Positions 22,256 to 31,240 of a stretch of DNA of 64,000 bases are shown piece by piece. Where the stretch lies: contig NZ_CP141048.1 of assembly GCF_034627025.1 (NCBI RefSeq), positions 1,748,001-1,812,000 of the forward strand, written 5' to 3'. How positions within the stretch are numbered: position 1 is the stretch's first letter; each line of letters begins with the position of its first letter. The notes below the pieces were generated by a model. It saw only the letters and a list, made by a program, of their open reading frames with translations. It was not told where the DNA came from and did no database searches. Position numbers and translations under genes: made by a program. The stretch is from Microvirga lotononidis (GTDB lineage Bacteria > Pseudomonadota > Alphaproteobacteria > Rhizobiales > Beijerinckiaceae).

Positions 22256-22506
22256 GCCAGGAACCCTCCCGACAGGAACCCGCCCGATCCGCGCATCCTA
22301 TTGCCCTGCTTGGGAAAAACGATTTCACTGGCACTTGGATGCTTTTCGTGTATGGTGCGCCATCTTTTCGGACGAAACACTCCGAAAGACGCGTCCGAGC
22401 TCGGACCGCGCTGGACGACATCCCGGCCCGGCCCTTCCGGATGCCCCGGACCCGAAGCCCTGAAGGCACAAGGTCTCCTGACAAAACCAACCTGAAAGGA
22501 TTGACG
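22256..22506 (+). other. Intergenic stretch upstream of rpsO
   Basis: The 313-base gap between the divergent DUF892 and rpsO genes holds the EcfG-like element at 22231-22255, then about 250 bases in which I see no gene. A TTGG-rich, less GC-rich stretch (22308-22360) is the likely rpsO promoter region, but I cannot assign -35 and -10 boxes with confidence. AAAGGA just before the rpsO start is its Shine-Dalgarno. Confidence 0.4.
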
Positions 22507-22776
22507 ATGTCGATTACGGCTGAGCGCAAGAACGCGCTCGTTAAGGAATTCGCCCAGAAGGCTGGCGACACCGGCTCCCCCGAGGTGCAGGTCGCCATTC
22601 TGACCGAGCGGATCAACAACCTGACCGGTCACTTCAAGACCCACGCCAAGGACAACCATTCCCGTCGTGGCCTTCTGAAGCTCGTGTCGTCGCGCCGTTC
22701 GCTTCTCGACTATCTGAAGAAGAAGGACGAGAACCGCTACAAGGTGCTGATCGAGAAGCTCGGCATCCGCCGCTAA
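22507..22776 (+). CDS. rpsO: 30S ribosomal protein S15
   Basis: An 89-residue S15, binding 16S rRNA helices 20-22 and bridging to the 50S subunit. The family stretches [29 protein letters not shown] and [18 protein letters not shown] are intact. The true start is ATG 22507 after AAAGGA; the frame is open upstream but without coding character. pnp follows after a hairpin, as in most proteobacteria. Confidence 0.97.
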   Translation: MSITAERKNALVKEFAQKAGDTGSPEVQVAILTERINNLTGHFKTHAKDNHSRRGLLKLVSSRRSLLDYLKKKDENRYKVLIEKLGIRR

Positions 22777-22793
22777 GCTTTTTCGAAAAACTC

Positions 22794-22818
22794 CCGTCCG
22801 GAGCCCGGCTCCGGACGG
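22794..22818 (+). terminator. Hairpin between rpsO and pnp
   Basis: A perfect 11-bp stem (22794-22804 with 22808-22818) with a 3-base loop, followed by TTTCTCC. It is a partial terminator or an RNase processing hairpin; the pnp leader of other bacteria is processed by RNase III for autoregulation, which could also apply here. Confidence 0.6.
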
Positions 22819-22990
22819 TTTCTCCAACACTGCGAGGCTTCACGCCCGGTGTATCTTAAGGAGGCGGCAGACACGATGACCATGGCAGGATCGCAAGGGG
22901 CTTGTAAGGCTGGTTTACCCACCGTCACGAGCCTCTTGCCGTCTTGCTCATGGCATCGAGCCCCCGCCCCGCTGTCATGAAAGACATGCC

Positions 22991-25168
22991 ATGTTCGATA
23001 TTCAACGCGAAGAACTGATCTGGGCCGGGCGCAAGCTCGTGCTCGAAACGGGCAAGATGGCCCGCCAGGCCGACGGCGCCGTCGTCGCCACCTACGGTGA
23101 AACCACCGTTCTCGCCACCGTCGTGTCGGCCAAGGAGCCGAAGGCCGGCGTCGACTTCTTCCCGCTCACGGTGAACTACCAGGAGCGCACCTACGCGGCC
23201 GGCCGCATCCCGGGCGGCTACTTCAAGCGCGAAGGCCGTCCGACCGAGAAGGAGACCCTGGTCTCCCGCCTCATCGACCGTCCCATCCGCCCCCTCTTCG
23301 TCGAGGGTTACAAGAACGACACCCAGGTCGTCGTGACCGTGCTCTCGCACGATCTCGAGAATGATCCGGACGTCGTCGCCATGGTGGCGGCCTCCGCCGC
23401 CCTGACCCTCTCGGGCGTTCCCTTCATGGGCCCGGTGGGCGCGGCCCGCGTCGGCTATATCGGCGGCCAGTACAAGCTGAACCCGCCGATCCAGGAGATG
23501 GAGCAGTCGGCTCTCGACCTCGTGGTCGCCGGCACGTCCGAAGCCGTGCTCATGGTCGAGTCCGAGGCGAAGGAACTGCCCGAGGACGTGATGCTCGGCG
23601 CCGTGATGTTCGGTCACAAGCACTTCCAGCCGGTCATCGAGGCCATCATCCGCCTCGCCGAGAAGGCCGCCAAGGAGCCGCGCGACTATCAGCCGGCCGA
23701 TGTGTCCGAGGTGGAGCAGGCCGTGCTCGCCATCGCCGAGGCCGATCTGCGCGAAGCCTACAAGCTCACCAAGAAGCAGGACCGCTATGCCGCCGTCGAC
23801 GCCGTGAAGGCGAAGGTGATGGATGCGCTGGTCCCGGCCGACGGCGAAGCGAAGTTCGATCCGGAGAAGGTCAAGGCGGTCTTCAAGGAAGCTCAGGCCA
23901 AGGTCGTGCGCTGGAACATCCTCGATACCGGCACCCGCATCGACGGCCGCGACCTCAAGACGGTCCGTCCGATCCTGTCGGAAGTCGGCGTTCTGCCCCG
24001 CACCCACGGTTCGGCCGTGTTCACCCGCGGCGAGACCCAGGCTCTGGTCGTGACCACGCTCGGCACCGGCGAGGACGAGCAGTTCATCGACGAGCTGGAG
24101 GGCACCCGCAAGGAAACCTTCCTGCTGCACTACAACTTCCCGCCCTATTCCGTCGGTGAGACGGGCCGCATGGGCTCGCCCGGCCGCCGCGAAATCGGCC
24201 ACGGCAAGCTTGCCTGGCGCGCCATCCACCCGATGCTGCCGCCGTCCCACGAGTTCCCCTACACGATCCGCGTCGTGTCGGAGATCACCGAGTCGAACGG
24301 CTCCTCGTCCATGGCGTCGGTCTGCGGCGGCTCCCTGTCGCTGATGGATGCGGGCGTTCCCCTGCGCCGTCCGGTGGCGGGCATCGCCATGGGGCTCATC
24401 CTCGAGGGTGAGCGCTTCGCGGTCCTGTCCGACATCCTCGGCGACGAGGATCACCTCGGCGACATGGACTTCAAGGTGGCCGGCACGGACCAGGGCATCA
24501 CCTCGCTCCAGATGGACATCAAGATCGCCGGCATCACCGAGGAGATCATGCGCGTCGCGCTCGATCAGGCCAAGGACGGTCGCGGTCACATCCTGGCCGA
24601 GATGAACAAGGCCCTGACGGCTCCGCGCGCCGAGCTCGGCGAGCATGCTCCGCGCATCGAGACCATGCAGATCCCGGTCGACAAGATCCGCGAAGTCATC
24701 GGTTCGGGCGGCAAGGTCATCCGCGAGATCGTGGAGAAGACCGGCGCGAAGATCGACATCAACGACGACGGCCTCATCAAGATCGCATCCGCCGACGGCA
24801 AGTCGATCAAGGCGGCCTACAACTGGATCCGCTCCATCGTCGCCGAGCCCGAGGTCAACGTGATCTATGACGGCACGGTCGTGAAGGTGATGGAATTCGG
24901 CGCCTTCGTGAACTTCTTCGGTTCCCGCGACGGCCTCGTGCACATCTCGGAGCTCGCCAAGAACCGCGTCGGCAAGGTCACGGACGTGGTCAAGGAAGGC
25001 GACAAGGTGAAGGTGAAGTTCCTCGGCATGGACGAGCGCGGCAAGGTCCGTCTCTCCATGAAGGTCGTCAACCAGGAGACCGGCGAGGACATCACCGAGC
25101 AGCTCAAGGCCGAGCGTGACGCCGAACGCGCCCAGCGCGATCAGCAGAAGGCGAACGCCGGCGAGTAA
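22991..25168 (+). CDS. pnp: Polyribonucleotide nucleotidyltransferase (PNPase)
   Basis: A 725-residue 3'-5' phosphorolytic exoribonuclease. Two RNase PH domains (about 10-140 and 320-455) flank the helical domain; the second core has [23 protein letters not shown] domain ([20 protein letters not shown]) and an S1 domain (about 620-690) follow. The long leader contains a hairpin at 22794 and several pyrimidine-rich stretches. A clear intrinsic terminator follows the gene. Confidence 0.97.
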   Translation: MFDIQREELIWAGRKLVLETGKMARQADGAVVATYGETTVLATVVSAKEPKAGVDFFPLTVNYQERTYAAGRIPGGYFKREGRPTEKETLVSRLIDRPIRPLFVEGYKNDTQVVVTVLSHDLENDPDVVAMVAASAALTLSGVPFMGPVGAARVGYIGGQYKLNPPIQEMEQSALDLVVAGTSEAVLMVESEAKELPEDVMLGAVMFGHKHFQPVIEAIIRLAEKAAKEPRDYQPADVSEVEQAVLAIAEADLREAYKLTKKQDRYAAVDAVKAKVMDALVPADGEAKFDPEKVKAVFKEAQAKVVRWNILDTGTRIDGRDLKTVRPILSEVGVLPRTHGSAVFTRGETQALVVTTLGTGEDEQFIDELEGTRKETFLLHYNFPPYSVGETGRMGSPGRREIGHGKLAWRAIHPMLPPSHEFPYTIRVVSEITESNGSSSMASVCGGSLSLMDAGVPLRRPVAGIAMGLILEGERFAVLSDILGDEDHLGDMDFKVAGTDQGITSLQMDIKIAGITEEIMRVALDQAKDGRGHILAEMNKALTAPRAELGEHAPRIETMQIPVDKIREVIGSGGKVIREIVEKTGAKIDINDDGLIKIASADGKSIKAAYNWIRSIVAEPEVNVIYDGTVVKVMEFGAFVNFFGSRDGLVHISELAKNRVGKVTDVVKEGDKVKVKFLGMDERGKVRLSMKVVNQETGEDITEQLKAERDAERAQRDQQKANAGE

Positions 25169-25194
25169 GATCGCTCGACGCTTCAAGTCAAAAG

Positions 25195-25220
25195 AAAGCG
25201 CGGTGAAAGCCGCGCTTTTT
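25195..25220 (+). terminator. Intrinsic terminator of pnp
   Basis: A 9-bp stem (25195-25203 with 25210-25218) with a TGAAAG loop, followed by a T-run (25216-25221), 26 bases after the pnp stop. It closes the rimP-pnp block. Confidence 0.85.
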
Positions 25221-25325
25221 TATTGCCCCGGTGGAGAGCCGGCGCGACCGGATGAGCAAACCTCTGTCACGGTCGGCACGAGGTCGGCGACGGGTGGGCG
25301 ATGCTCCAACCTTAGACAAGTGGGC

Positions 25326-26180
25326 TCATTTCAGCGGCAGATAGATGTCCGTCCGCAGATGGGTCGGCGGTGTATCGCGCGGGCTGTTGAGGTATTCCTC
25401 GAAGATCGGCGCATCCGCGGCCTCGCGACCGGACGATGGCAGCCATTGGCCGAAGAGCCAATCATAGGCGGCACGCATGTCGCCGTAAGGACCTTTGTAC
25501 TTCAGCACCGCATGATCGCCGCCCAGGATGTGCGAGGTGAAAAGGGGCGCCTCGACCGCCGGGACTCCACCGACAACGGCGGCATGCGATCTCAACTCGG
25601 CTTCGGGAACGCTCGTGGGATCGTCAAGATAAACACCCACCATGCGAAGGTCCGGCCGAAGCAGGTTACGTTGCGCGAGTGTCGTGAACAGCAGATCGAA
25701 GCTCTTGCCGATGGTCATATAGGGGCCGCGGTGCTCCACGGCGATCAGTGTTCTGGGTGCTATAGGCGTGATGCCGACATCGTACACGACATGAGCTCCT
25801 CGCAGGGTGTTGGCCTTGAAGACGGAATGACCTCCGATGTCGCGATACTTGGCTGGCGGCAGGCCGAAAGCTGCATTGAAGGCGCGGGTGAACGAGGCTT
25901 GGCTGTCATAACCGGCTCGCTCCGCCACCTTCGCGATCGACACGGCTGTGTGAGCCAGATCGGCGGCCGCCCGCTGCAGCCTCAAGCGCCGGACGGTCGC
26001 GGCAACCGTTTCGCCGAAATGGGCGTGATAGATCCGGTGCCAATGGTAGGGTGAGAGGCACGCAATGCCGGCGAGCACATCGAGATTGAGTTCCTCATCC
26101 AGATGGTCGTGGATGTAGGCCGATACCCGTGTGAGGCGGCTTGCATAGCATTCCGAGGTCGCTTGTTCCATGCGCGGCAT
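25326..26180 (-). CDS. AraC-family regulator with GyrI-like effector domain
   Basis: A 284-residue Rob-like regulator. Residues 12-110 carry the double helix-turn-helix (LDVLAGIACLSPYHWHRIYH and VAERAGYDSQASFTRAFNAA); residues 128-284 are a GyrI-like ligand-binding domain ending in TDIYLPLK. Such proteins respond to small amphipathic molecules and control efflux or stress genes. The neighbours give no obvious target. The gene stands alone on its strand, 157 bases from the pnp end. Confidence 0.9.
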   Translation of the reverse strand: MPRMEQATSECYASRLTRVSAYIHDHLDEELNLDVLAGIACLSPYHWHRIYHAHFGETVAATVRRLRLQRAAADLAHTAVSIAKVAERAGYDSQASFTRAFNAAFGLPPAKYRDIGGHSVFKANTLRGAHVVYDVGITPIAPRTLIAVEHRGPYMTIGKSFDLLFTTLAQRNLLRPDLRMVGVYLDDPTSVPEAELRSHAAVVGGVPAVEAPLFTSHILGGDHAVLKYKGPYGDMRAAYDWLFGQWLPSSGREAADAPIFEEYLNSPRDTPPTHLRTDIYLPLK

Positions 26181-26243
26181 CTGCTTTGAGGTTGTTGATC
26201 GAACCTTAAGCAGAACGCCTTTGATAAATCCTGCTGTTTTGCC

Positions 26244-27926
26244 TTAGCGCACGAGGCCGTCCGCCTTCGGAATGATCCAGCTCCCCAGAGGCGCGGCCCG
26301 TCCCCTGATCTGGACGATCTGCCTGTCGCGGCCGGAGAGGTCGAGGGCGGCACGGGTGGCGAGGTCTTCGGAGATGACGAGTTCGACGTCGAGCTCCTTG
26401 GCGAGCCCTTCCAGGCGGCTCGCGGCGTTGATGGTGTCGCCCACGGCGGTGAGGCTCGTGGCCTGGCCGTAGCCCATCTGCCCGACGATGGCAGGGCCTG
26501 CATGAAGGCCCATGGCGATCTTCAGCGGGTGCTCGAATTCGCTCGCGTATTCCTCGTTGAGATGCTCAAGCGCCGCCTTGATCCGGAGCGCCGCATCGAG
26601 GGCCTGCTTGGCGGCCTGCTGCGGCGTGGTCCTGAGGCCGAACAAGGCGAGCACGCCATCGCCGATGAACTTGTCGATGTAGCCGCCCGCATCCTCGACG
26701 GATTCGCCCACCGCTTCGAAATAGCGGTTGAGGATGAAGACCGTGTCGAAGGGCAGGCGCCGCTCCGCGAGGCTCGTGAAGCCGCGCAGGTCGCAGAACA
26801 GCACGGCGATCTCCTGCTCCTGCCCCTGGGCCCTGCCGCCCCGCACGAGCGAGGCCACACCGTTGCGCCCGGTGGACAGGATCGGCACCACCGAGACGTC
26901 GTGGGTTGGCCGGAACTGGCAAGCGAGCCGCACGTTCGGGCCTGCCTTGATGCGCGCCAGCGTGCCGCGTTCCTGGGCCGAGGGCGGCGGTTGCCGCTGG
27001 AGACCTTCCAGCACCCGCACGCGGCAGGTGGAACAGCGTCCCCTGCCGCCGCAGACGGCCACATGCGGGATGCCGGCGATTCGGCTTGCCTCGAGCACGC
27101 TGAACCCCTGCGGCACGGTCGCAACCCGGTCGTTGGGATAGAAGACGCGCACCCGCCGCGACCACAAAAGACCACTGCGGATGAAACGGGCCGCGACCGT
27201 CGCCACGATCGCTCCTCCGAAGAAGGCATAAAGGACAGGGCCGGCCATGGGCAGAATAGCGGAGGCGGGTGGTGTCGGGATTGGGCCGAAGCGCTCGGGT
27301 GCGTCCGCGATCTCCCGTCCCGCCTCCGCGAAGCCGAGCAGCGCCAGGACCGGGATGAGGAGCGCGCCCGTGTAGAGAAAGAGCGCCGAACGTGGAAACC
27401 AGGTTTTCGGGCGCAGCCAGAAATAGATCCCGAGGCATCCGTGCAGCCAGGCGATCACGAGAGCCAAAGCCTGCCGGGCCCCGATCTCGGGATTGTGAAT
27501 CCACAGATTGCGAACCACCTCCGGATAGCCCGAGTTGTGGCCGGTCAGGGCCCATTCCACCCGGGTCCCGACCACATGGGCGATCAACAGGAACGGCAGG
27601 CTCAGGCCCAGGGTCAGCTGGGCCGCCTCGCGGACCGGCATGCGCAAGGTCCGCCGCCGGTAGAGGGCCAAGAGCGCCAGCAAGAAATGCGTCAGAACGG
27701 AGCCGTACAGGAGCAGGGTGCCGACCGGATTCCGCCACAGGCCGTTGAACCAGACGCGTCCGGCCTCCATGGCCTCGACCGAGACGAGACCGAGGGCGTG
27801 GTTGGAGAAATGGGTGAGCAGAAAGGCACCCAGGACAAGGCCCGTGACCAAGCGGATCTCTCGCGTCCGGATTGCCATCTCGGAGACAGGTGCTTCCGGT
27901 GCCAATCTGCTTTGTAAGCTGTTCAT
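26244..27926 (-). CDS. Class III adenylate cyclase with six-helix membrane anchor and [2Fe-2S] ferredoxin domain
   Basis: A 560-residue fusion protein. Residues 25-246 hold six membrane helices rich in histidines (H39, H43, H80, H117, H162), like the b-heme anchor of succinate dehydrogenase. Residues 255-350 are a ferredoxin domain with C292-x5-C298-x2-C301-x34-C336. Residues 370-555 are a class III cyclase with metal aspartates D379 and D423, adenine-selecting K419 and T493, and catalytic N500 and R504, so it should be active and ATP-specific. The layout suggests cAMP synthesis set by quinone-pool or redox state; the rhizobial enzyme CyaC is, from memory, a known diheme relative. Confidence 0.87.
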   Translation of the reverse strand: MNSLQSRLAPEAPVSEMAIRTREIRLVTGLVLGAFLLTHFSNHALGLVSVEAMEAGRVWFNGLWRNPVGTLLLYGSVLTHFLLALLALYRRRTLRMPVREAAQLTLGLSLPFLLIAHVVGTRVEWALTGHNSGYPEVVRNLWIHNPEIGARQALALVIAWLHGCLGIYFWLRPKTWFPRSALFLYTGALLIPVLALLGFAEAGREIADAPERFGPIPTPPASAILPMAGPVLYAFFGGAIVATVAARFIRSGLLWSRRVRVFYPNDRVATVPQGFSVLEASRIAGIPHVAVCGGRGRCSTCRVRVLEGLQRQPPPSAQERGTLARIKAGPNVRLACQFRPTHDVSVVPILSTGRNGVASLVRGGRAQGQEQEIAVLFCDLRGFTSLAERRLPFDTVFILNRYFEAVGESVEDAGGYIDKFIGDGVLALFGLRTTPQQAAKQALDAALRIKAALEHLNEEYASEFEHPLKIAMGLHAGPAIVGQMGYGQATSLTAVGDTINAASRLEGLAKELDVELVISEDLATRAALDLSGRDRQIVQIRGRAAPLGSWIIPKADGLVR

Positions 27927-28054
27927 ACGCGTCTTTCACTCGGGCTCGGTCACGCTTGAGCCCGAATGCTATGGCTTTCAAGCTTGCCTGCGCCTATGCA
28001 CTTGCACCAAGGTGCGGATTGTCAAATCACGATCCCCGGACCGGCCCCCGAGAC

Positions 28055-28669
28055 ATGCCCGACACCATCACCACCCTGCCCGAACTCGAATCCCTCTATG
28101 GCGAGGTCAACAAGGCCTCGGTCCTGAAGGAGACGGACAGGATCGTTCCCGAGTACCGGGCCTTCATTGAGGTCGCGCCCTTCGTGGCGCTGGCCACAAG
28201 CGGGCCGGAAGGACTCGATTGCTCGCCCCGCGGCGACGGACCGGGCTTCGTGCGGGTGCGGGACGAGAAAACCCTGCTCCTGCCAGACCGCCGCGGCAAC
28301 AACCGCATCGATTCCCTGCGCAATATCGTACGCAATCCGAGCGTTGGGCTGCTGTTCCTGATTCCAGGCATCGGCGAGACCCTGCGCGTCAACGGCCGCG
28401 CCGTGATCTCGGTCGAGCCTGCCCTGCTCGAGAGCTTCGCCATCGACGGCAAGGCGCCGAAATCGGTGGTCGCGATCACGGTCGATACCGTGTTTTTCCA
28501 ATGCGCCCGCGCGATCCTGCGGTCGGAACTGTGGAATCCGGAAAAGCATGTGGCGCGCGGCTCATTGCCGAGTGCAGGCCAGATCCTCGCGGCTCTGAGC
28601 CCTGAGCGTTTCGACGGCGAGGCTTACGACAAGGCACTGCCCGAACGGCAGAAGACGACGCTGTACTAG
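28055..28669 (+). CDS. Pyridoxamine 5'-phosphate oxidase-family flavin-binding protein
   Basis: A 204-residue FMN-binding split-barrel protein of the MSMEG_1061/DR_2398-like PPOX group: FIEVAPFVALATSGPEGLD, then LLLPDRRGNNRIDSLRNI and LFLIPGIGETLRVNGRA. The substrate is unknown; members are probable FMN-dependent oxidoreductases. The ATG at 28055 starts the conserved part; the open frame upstream overlaps the promoter region of the divergent cyclase gene. Confidence 0.85.
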   Translation: MPDTITTLPELESLYGEVNKASVLKETDRIVPEYRAFIEVAPFVALATSGPEGLDCSPRGDGPGFVRVRDEKTLLLPDRRGNNRIDSLRNIVRNPSVGLLFLIPGIGETLRVNGRAVISVEPALLESFAIDGKAPKSVVAITVDTVFFQCARAILRSELWNPEKHVARGSLPSAGQILAALSPERFDGEAYDKALPERQKTTLY

Positions 28670-28725
28670 AGCATCGTGCGGCCCTCTGGGTCCGCGTCGA
28701 ACCATGGGCTTTTCCAAAGGTGGAA

Positions 28726-28757
28726 CATCGGGCGTCGATTCGCATTCACGCCCGATG
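28726..28757. terminator. Hairpin between convergent PPOX and DUF4142 genes
   Basis: A perfect 10-bp stem (28726-28735 with 28748-28757) around a 12-base loop between two convergent stops. GCATCG at 28671 and CGATGC at 28753 suggest it is a decayed member of repeat family B (see 47738-47784). Confidence 0.5.
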
Positions 28758-28801
28758 CTTCGAAACCCGCCCTTTCGTCATGCTGCGTGCGACCGGGCCT
28801 T

Positions 28802-29305
28802 CTATTGGGTCTTCGCGGACGACAAGGATTGGGCCGTCTGCAGATGGTTCTGCAGCGTCGGCAGGGTCTCGCTGGCATAGGACGCGGCAGGATCGTTCTG
28901 GCGCTTCGATTCTCGCTCGTATTCGGCGACATCCTTCTTGTGGTCGGCCACCATGTCCTTGATGAACTCGCGGTCGAAGGCGGCGCCCGAGAGCTTCGAG
29001 AGCTTCTGGTAGACCGCCTTCTGCTCCTTGCCGGGCTCGGTCGGCGGCGTCACGTTGAGGGAGCTTGCCACGGACATGGCTTTCTCGTTCGCGGCGGAAT
29101 GATCCGTCTCGAGCTGTCGGCCGAAATTCTTGACGCCGTCGCTGGCGCCCTTCTGCTGGGCGAGCTGACCCACGGCGACCTCGCCGAGGTTGCCCTCGAT
29201 CGCCTTCTTGATGAAGGCCTGGTTCGGCTGGTCCTTGGCGAGAGCGTAAGACGAACCCGCCAGGGCCGCCGCGATACTGAGGCTCAAGAGAAGCTTCTTT
29301 GACAT
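28802..29305 (-). CDS. Secreted DUF4142 protein
   Basis: A 167-residue protein with a Sec signal peptide (MSKKLLLSLSIAAALAGSSYALA, cleavage near residue 23). The mature part is a helical DUF4142 (ferritin-like) domain: NQAFIKKAIEGNLGEVAVGQ, ETDHSAANEKAMSVA and FIKDMVADHKKDVAEYERES. Function is unknown; such proteins are often stress-induced in alphaproteobacteria. The ATG at 29305 is chosen because it starts the signal peptide and follows AAGG. A perfect EcfG promoter lies upstream. Confidence 0.88.
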   Translation of the reverse strand: MSKKLLLSLSIAAALAGSSYALAKDQPNQAFIKKAIEGNLGEVAVGQLAQQKGASDGVKNFGRQLETDHSAANEKAMSVASSLNVTPPTEPGKEQKAVYQKLSKLSGAAFDREFIKDMVADHKKDVAEYERESKRQNDPAASYASETLPTLQNHLQTAQSLSSAKTQ

Positions 29306-29359
29306 GATGCACCTTGTTCGAACGGAACGGTTCTCGATACGCATCACAGGTAAGCCATG

Positions 29360-29384
29360 AACGACCGCAGGGCGGCCCGGTTCC
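29360..29384 (-). promoter_or_regulatory. EcfG (general stress response) promoter of the DUF4142 gene
   Basis: On the minus strand GGAAC (29384-29380) and CGTT (29363-29360) are 16 bases apart, a perfect match to the alphaproteobacterial EcfG consensus, about 54 bases before the ATG. Confidence 0.75.
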
Positions 29385-29492
29385 CGGATAGTCGATCCGC
29401 CCGAGCGATCCACATAATTTGGCCGCCGGCCCTTTACGCTTCGCTCGCCTGCGGTCAAAAGGGCAGCTTCACCGACTGGAAAGAGGCACGTC

Positions 29493-29843
29493 ATGACGAT
29501 TCAACGCATCAAGCCGGGCCCGCGCATGAGCGGCGCGGTCGTTCACGGCAACACGGTCTATCTCGCCGGCCAGGTCGCCAGCCAGAGCGCCGGGCAAAGC
29601 GTGACCGAGCAGACCAAGGAGATCCTCTCGATCATCGACAGCCTCCTGGCGGAAGCCGGAACCGACAAGTCGAAGATCCTGATGGCCAATATCTGGATCA
29701 CCGACATGAGCACGTTCCAGGAGATGAACGCCGTGTGGGATGCCTGGGTTTCCCCCGGTAACACGCCCGCCCGCGCCACCGTCGAGGCGAAGCTCGCCGC
29801 CCCGGCCTTCAAGGTCGAGATCGCCGTCATCGCGGCGAAGTAA
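29493..29843 (+). CDS. RidA-family protein (YjgF/YER057c/UK114)
   Basis: A 116-residue trimer-forming protein of the RidA superfamily, which removes reactive enamine/imine intermediates. The pattern VYLAGQVASQ, ANIWITDMSTFQEMNAVWDAW and PARATVEAKLAAPAFKVEI is typical; Arg in PARATVE would be the substrate-binding arginine of active members. The subgroup is uncertain. It is preceded by AAAGAGG. The divergent DUF4142 gene shares the upstream region. Confidence 0.88.
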   Translation: MTIQRIKPGPRMSGAVVHGNTVYLAGQVASQSAGQSVTEQTKEILSIIDSLLAEAGTDKSKILMANIWITDMSTFQEMNAVWDAWVSPGNTPARATVEAKLAAPAFKVEIAVIAAK

Positions 29844-29853
29844 TTTCTAAAAA

Positions 29854-29877
29854 GAAGCGGGCCGCCGGGCCCGCTTC
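29854..29877. terminator. Bidirectional terminator between RidA and BA14K genes
   Basis: A 10-bp stem (29854-29863 with 29868-29877) and GCCG loop between convergent stops. On the minus strand it is followed by TTTTTAG, a good intrinsic terminator for the BA14K gene; on the plus strand only GTTCATT follows. Confidence 0.75.
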
Positions 29878-29899
29878 GTTCATTCACGCTTTGCTGAAG

Positions 29900-30361
29900 T
29901 TACGGGCAGGGATGGCGCAGGCCATCGTAGCCGAGATAGGTGCCCGAAGCCGGGTCGTAGGACTTGAAGCGCTGGGCGCAATAGCCGGCCGCGCTGCCAC
30001 CCGGAGCCACGTAGGTCGGAGCGGCCTGAGCCTGCGACTGGGCGATGGCGCCGCCGATGATGGCGCCCGTCGCGAGACCCAGGGCGCCCGCTGCCAGGGC
30101 GTTGCCATTGTTGCGACGGTAGTAGTAGCCGCGGTCGCCGTAATAGCGGCGCGGCGCGTAATAGCGGCGATCCACGTAGCGCGGGCCGCCACGGTAATAA
30201 CGGCGATACTGCACGTAATCGGATCCTACCTCGCCCTTCTTTATCGCGGCCGCGAGTTCCTTGACGGGAGCCGTCTGCGCCTCGGCGGCGGAAGCCGGAG
30301 CGGCAAGGCCAAAGGTACCAAGGGCCGCCGCGGCGACAGCGGCCATAACAAACTTACGCAT
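29900..30361 (-). CDS. Secreted BA14K-family protein 1
   Basis: A 153-residue protein with a Sec signal peptide (1-26, ending PASAAEA). The middle is rich in R, Y and G (YRRYYRGG, PRRYYGDRGYYYRR), followed by a glycine/alanine hydrophobic stretch (ALAAGALGLATGAIIGGAIA) and a C-terminal BA14K motif with two cysteines (YCAQRFKSYDPASGTYLGYD...PCP). BA14K proteins are named after a Brucella immunoreactive protein and are envelope-associated with lectin-like claims; role here unknown. It is a paralogue of 30566-31234 and shares the same type of promoter and ribosome-binding palindrome. Confidence 0.85.
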   Translation of the reverse strand: MRKFVMAAVAAAALGTFGLAAPASAAEAQTAPVKELAAAIKKGEVGSDYVQYRRYYRGGPRYVDRRYYAPRRYYGDRGYYYRRNNGNALAAGALGLATGAIIGGAIAQSQAQAAPTYVAPGGSAAGYCAQRFKSYDPASGTYLGYDGLRHPCP

Positions 30362-30370
30362 GAGCTAACT

Positions 30371-30387
30371 CCTCCAATCGTTGGAGG
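30371..30387 (-). promoter_or_regulatory. Palindrome covering the Shine-Dalgarno of BA14K gene 1
   Basis: A 7-bp inverted repeat (CCTCCAA and TTGGAGG, 3-base spacer) lies between the predicted promoter and the ATG; the downstream arm contains the GGAGG ribosome-binding site nine bases before the start. It could be a hairpin that masks the ribosome-binding site or an operator. Confidence 0.6.
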
Positions 30388-30389
30388 CG

Positions 30390-30415
30390 AACGCCCTTAA
30401 CCCGGAGGTCGTTCC
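30390..30415 (-). promoter_or_regulatory. EcfG promoter of BA14K gene 1
   Basis: GGAAC (30415-30411) and CGTT (30393-30390) on the minus strand with a 17-base spacer, 28 bases before the ATG: full match to the EcfG consensus. Confidence 0.72.
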
Positions 30416-30519
30416 TCGTTTTAGGAATTTTGGGGTATCTCTCGCGGGAACGTGAGGGTTCTTGATCCTTGAAGAGTGTCTCTTCCTATGGGGCAGGCTG
30501 CAAACGCAGGCGAAAGAAA

Positions 30520-30542
30520 GGACGGGCCTTATCGGCCCGTCC
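30520..30542 (-). terminator. Intrinsic terminator of BA14K gene 2
   Basis: A perfect 9-bp stem (30520-30528 with 30534-30542), followed on the minus strand by TTTCTTTC, 23 bases after the stop of the 30566-31234 gene. Confidence 0.75.
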
Positions 30543-30565
30543 CGCTCTGCTGAACGATCGGATCG

Positions 30566-31234
30566 CTATGGGCAGGAATGCTGCCGGCCGTCATAGCCGG
30601 TAAACGTGCCGGTTGCCGGATTGTAGGATCTGTAACGCTGCGCACAATAAGCGGAGGCATTCGATCCGATGCTTCCCGTTACGACAGGCTGCGAGGCGAT
30701 GGCGCCGCCGATCAGGGCGCCCGTTGCCGCTGCAGCACCGTAGCCGTAGGGGTAGTAGGAGCCACCATAATACGGACGATAATATCCGCCGTAATACGCG
30801 CCGCGATAATAGGGCCGTCCATAGGCGGCATAGGGCCGGTTATAATAGCGACCGTTGTAGTAACGGCCGTTGTAGTAGCGCCCTGCATAGGAGCGGGTCG
30901 CGACACCGCGATAGGCACCCGCCCGCGCGACATTGCCCCGGTACACTCCGGCACGCGCCATGTTCCCCCGGTACACGCCTCCACGGGCGACATGGCCGCG
31001 ATAGCCCCGGTAACCGCCGGCATGCATGCCGGCCGGTCTTCTGACGGAGGCTCTGTGGACGCGTGCTCCACCGCCGCGCCCGCCGCGAGCGACATAGGCG
31101 ATCGTGATCTGATCGTGGTCGATTAGCTGCTGGAACTTTGAAAATGGCGCCACCTGCGCGGAGGCTGAACCGGCGAACAGAGACGCCGGAACGAGCACGG
31201 CTGTGGCCAAAGCGGCGAAGATGAGTTTTCGCAT
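30566..31234 (-). CDS. Secreted BA14K-family protein 2 with Y/R/G tandem repeats
   Basis: A 222-residue paralogue of the previous gene: Sec signal peptide (1-26), then repeats. Three ~10-residue units start VYRGNMARAG, VYRGNVARAG and AYRGVATRS, followed by three GRYYN units and a Y/G-rich stretch (RPYYRGAYYGGYYRPYYGG). A short hydrophobic segment (AAAATGALIGGAIA) precedes the C-terminal BA14K motif YCAQRYRSYNPATGTFTGYD. The Tyr/Gly/Arg-rich part could bind carbohydrate or form aggregates; function unknown. Repeat expansion probably explains the extra length over paralogue 1. Confidence 0.83.
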   Translation of the reverse strand: MRKLIFAALATAVLVPASLFAGSASAQVAPFSKFQQLIDHDQITIAYVARGGRGGGARVHRASVRRPAGMHAGGYRGYRGHVARGGVYRGNMARAGVYRGNVARAGAYRGVATRSYAGRYYNGRYYNGRYYNRPYAAYGRPYYRGAYYGGYYRPYYGGSYYPYGYGAAAATGALIGGAIASQPVVTGSIGSNASAYCAQRYRSYNPATGTFTGYDGRQHSCP

Positions 31235-31240
31235 GGCCAG

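Noticed and set aside
22925..25186. A 753-codon open frame on the minus strand opposite pnp
   Set aside because: Same reason: shadow of a long GC-rich gene, no motif, covers pnp and its terminator region.
27872..28054. N-terminal extension of the PPOX protein from an upstream in-frame ATG
   Set aside because: The extra 61 codons overlap the cyclase gene start on the other strand and have no resemblance to the family; the protein starts naturally at 28055.
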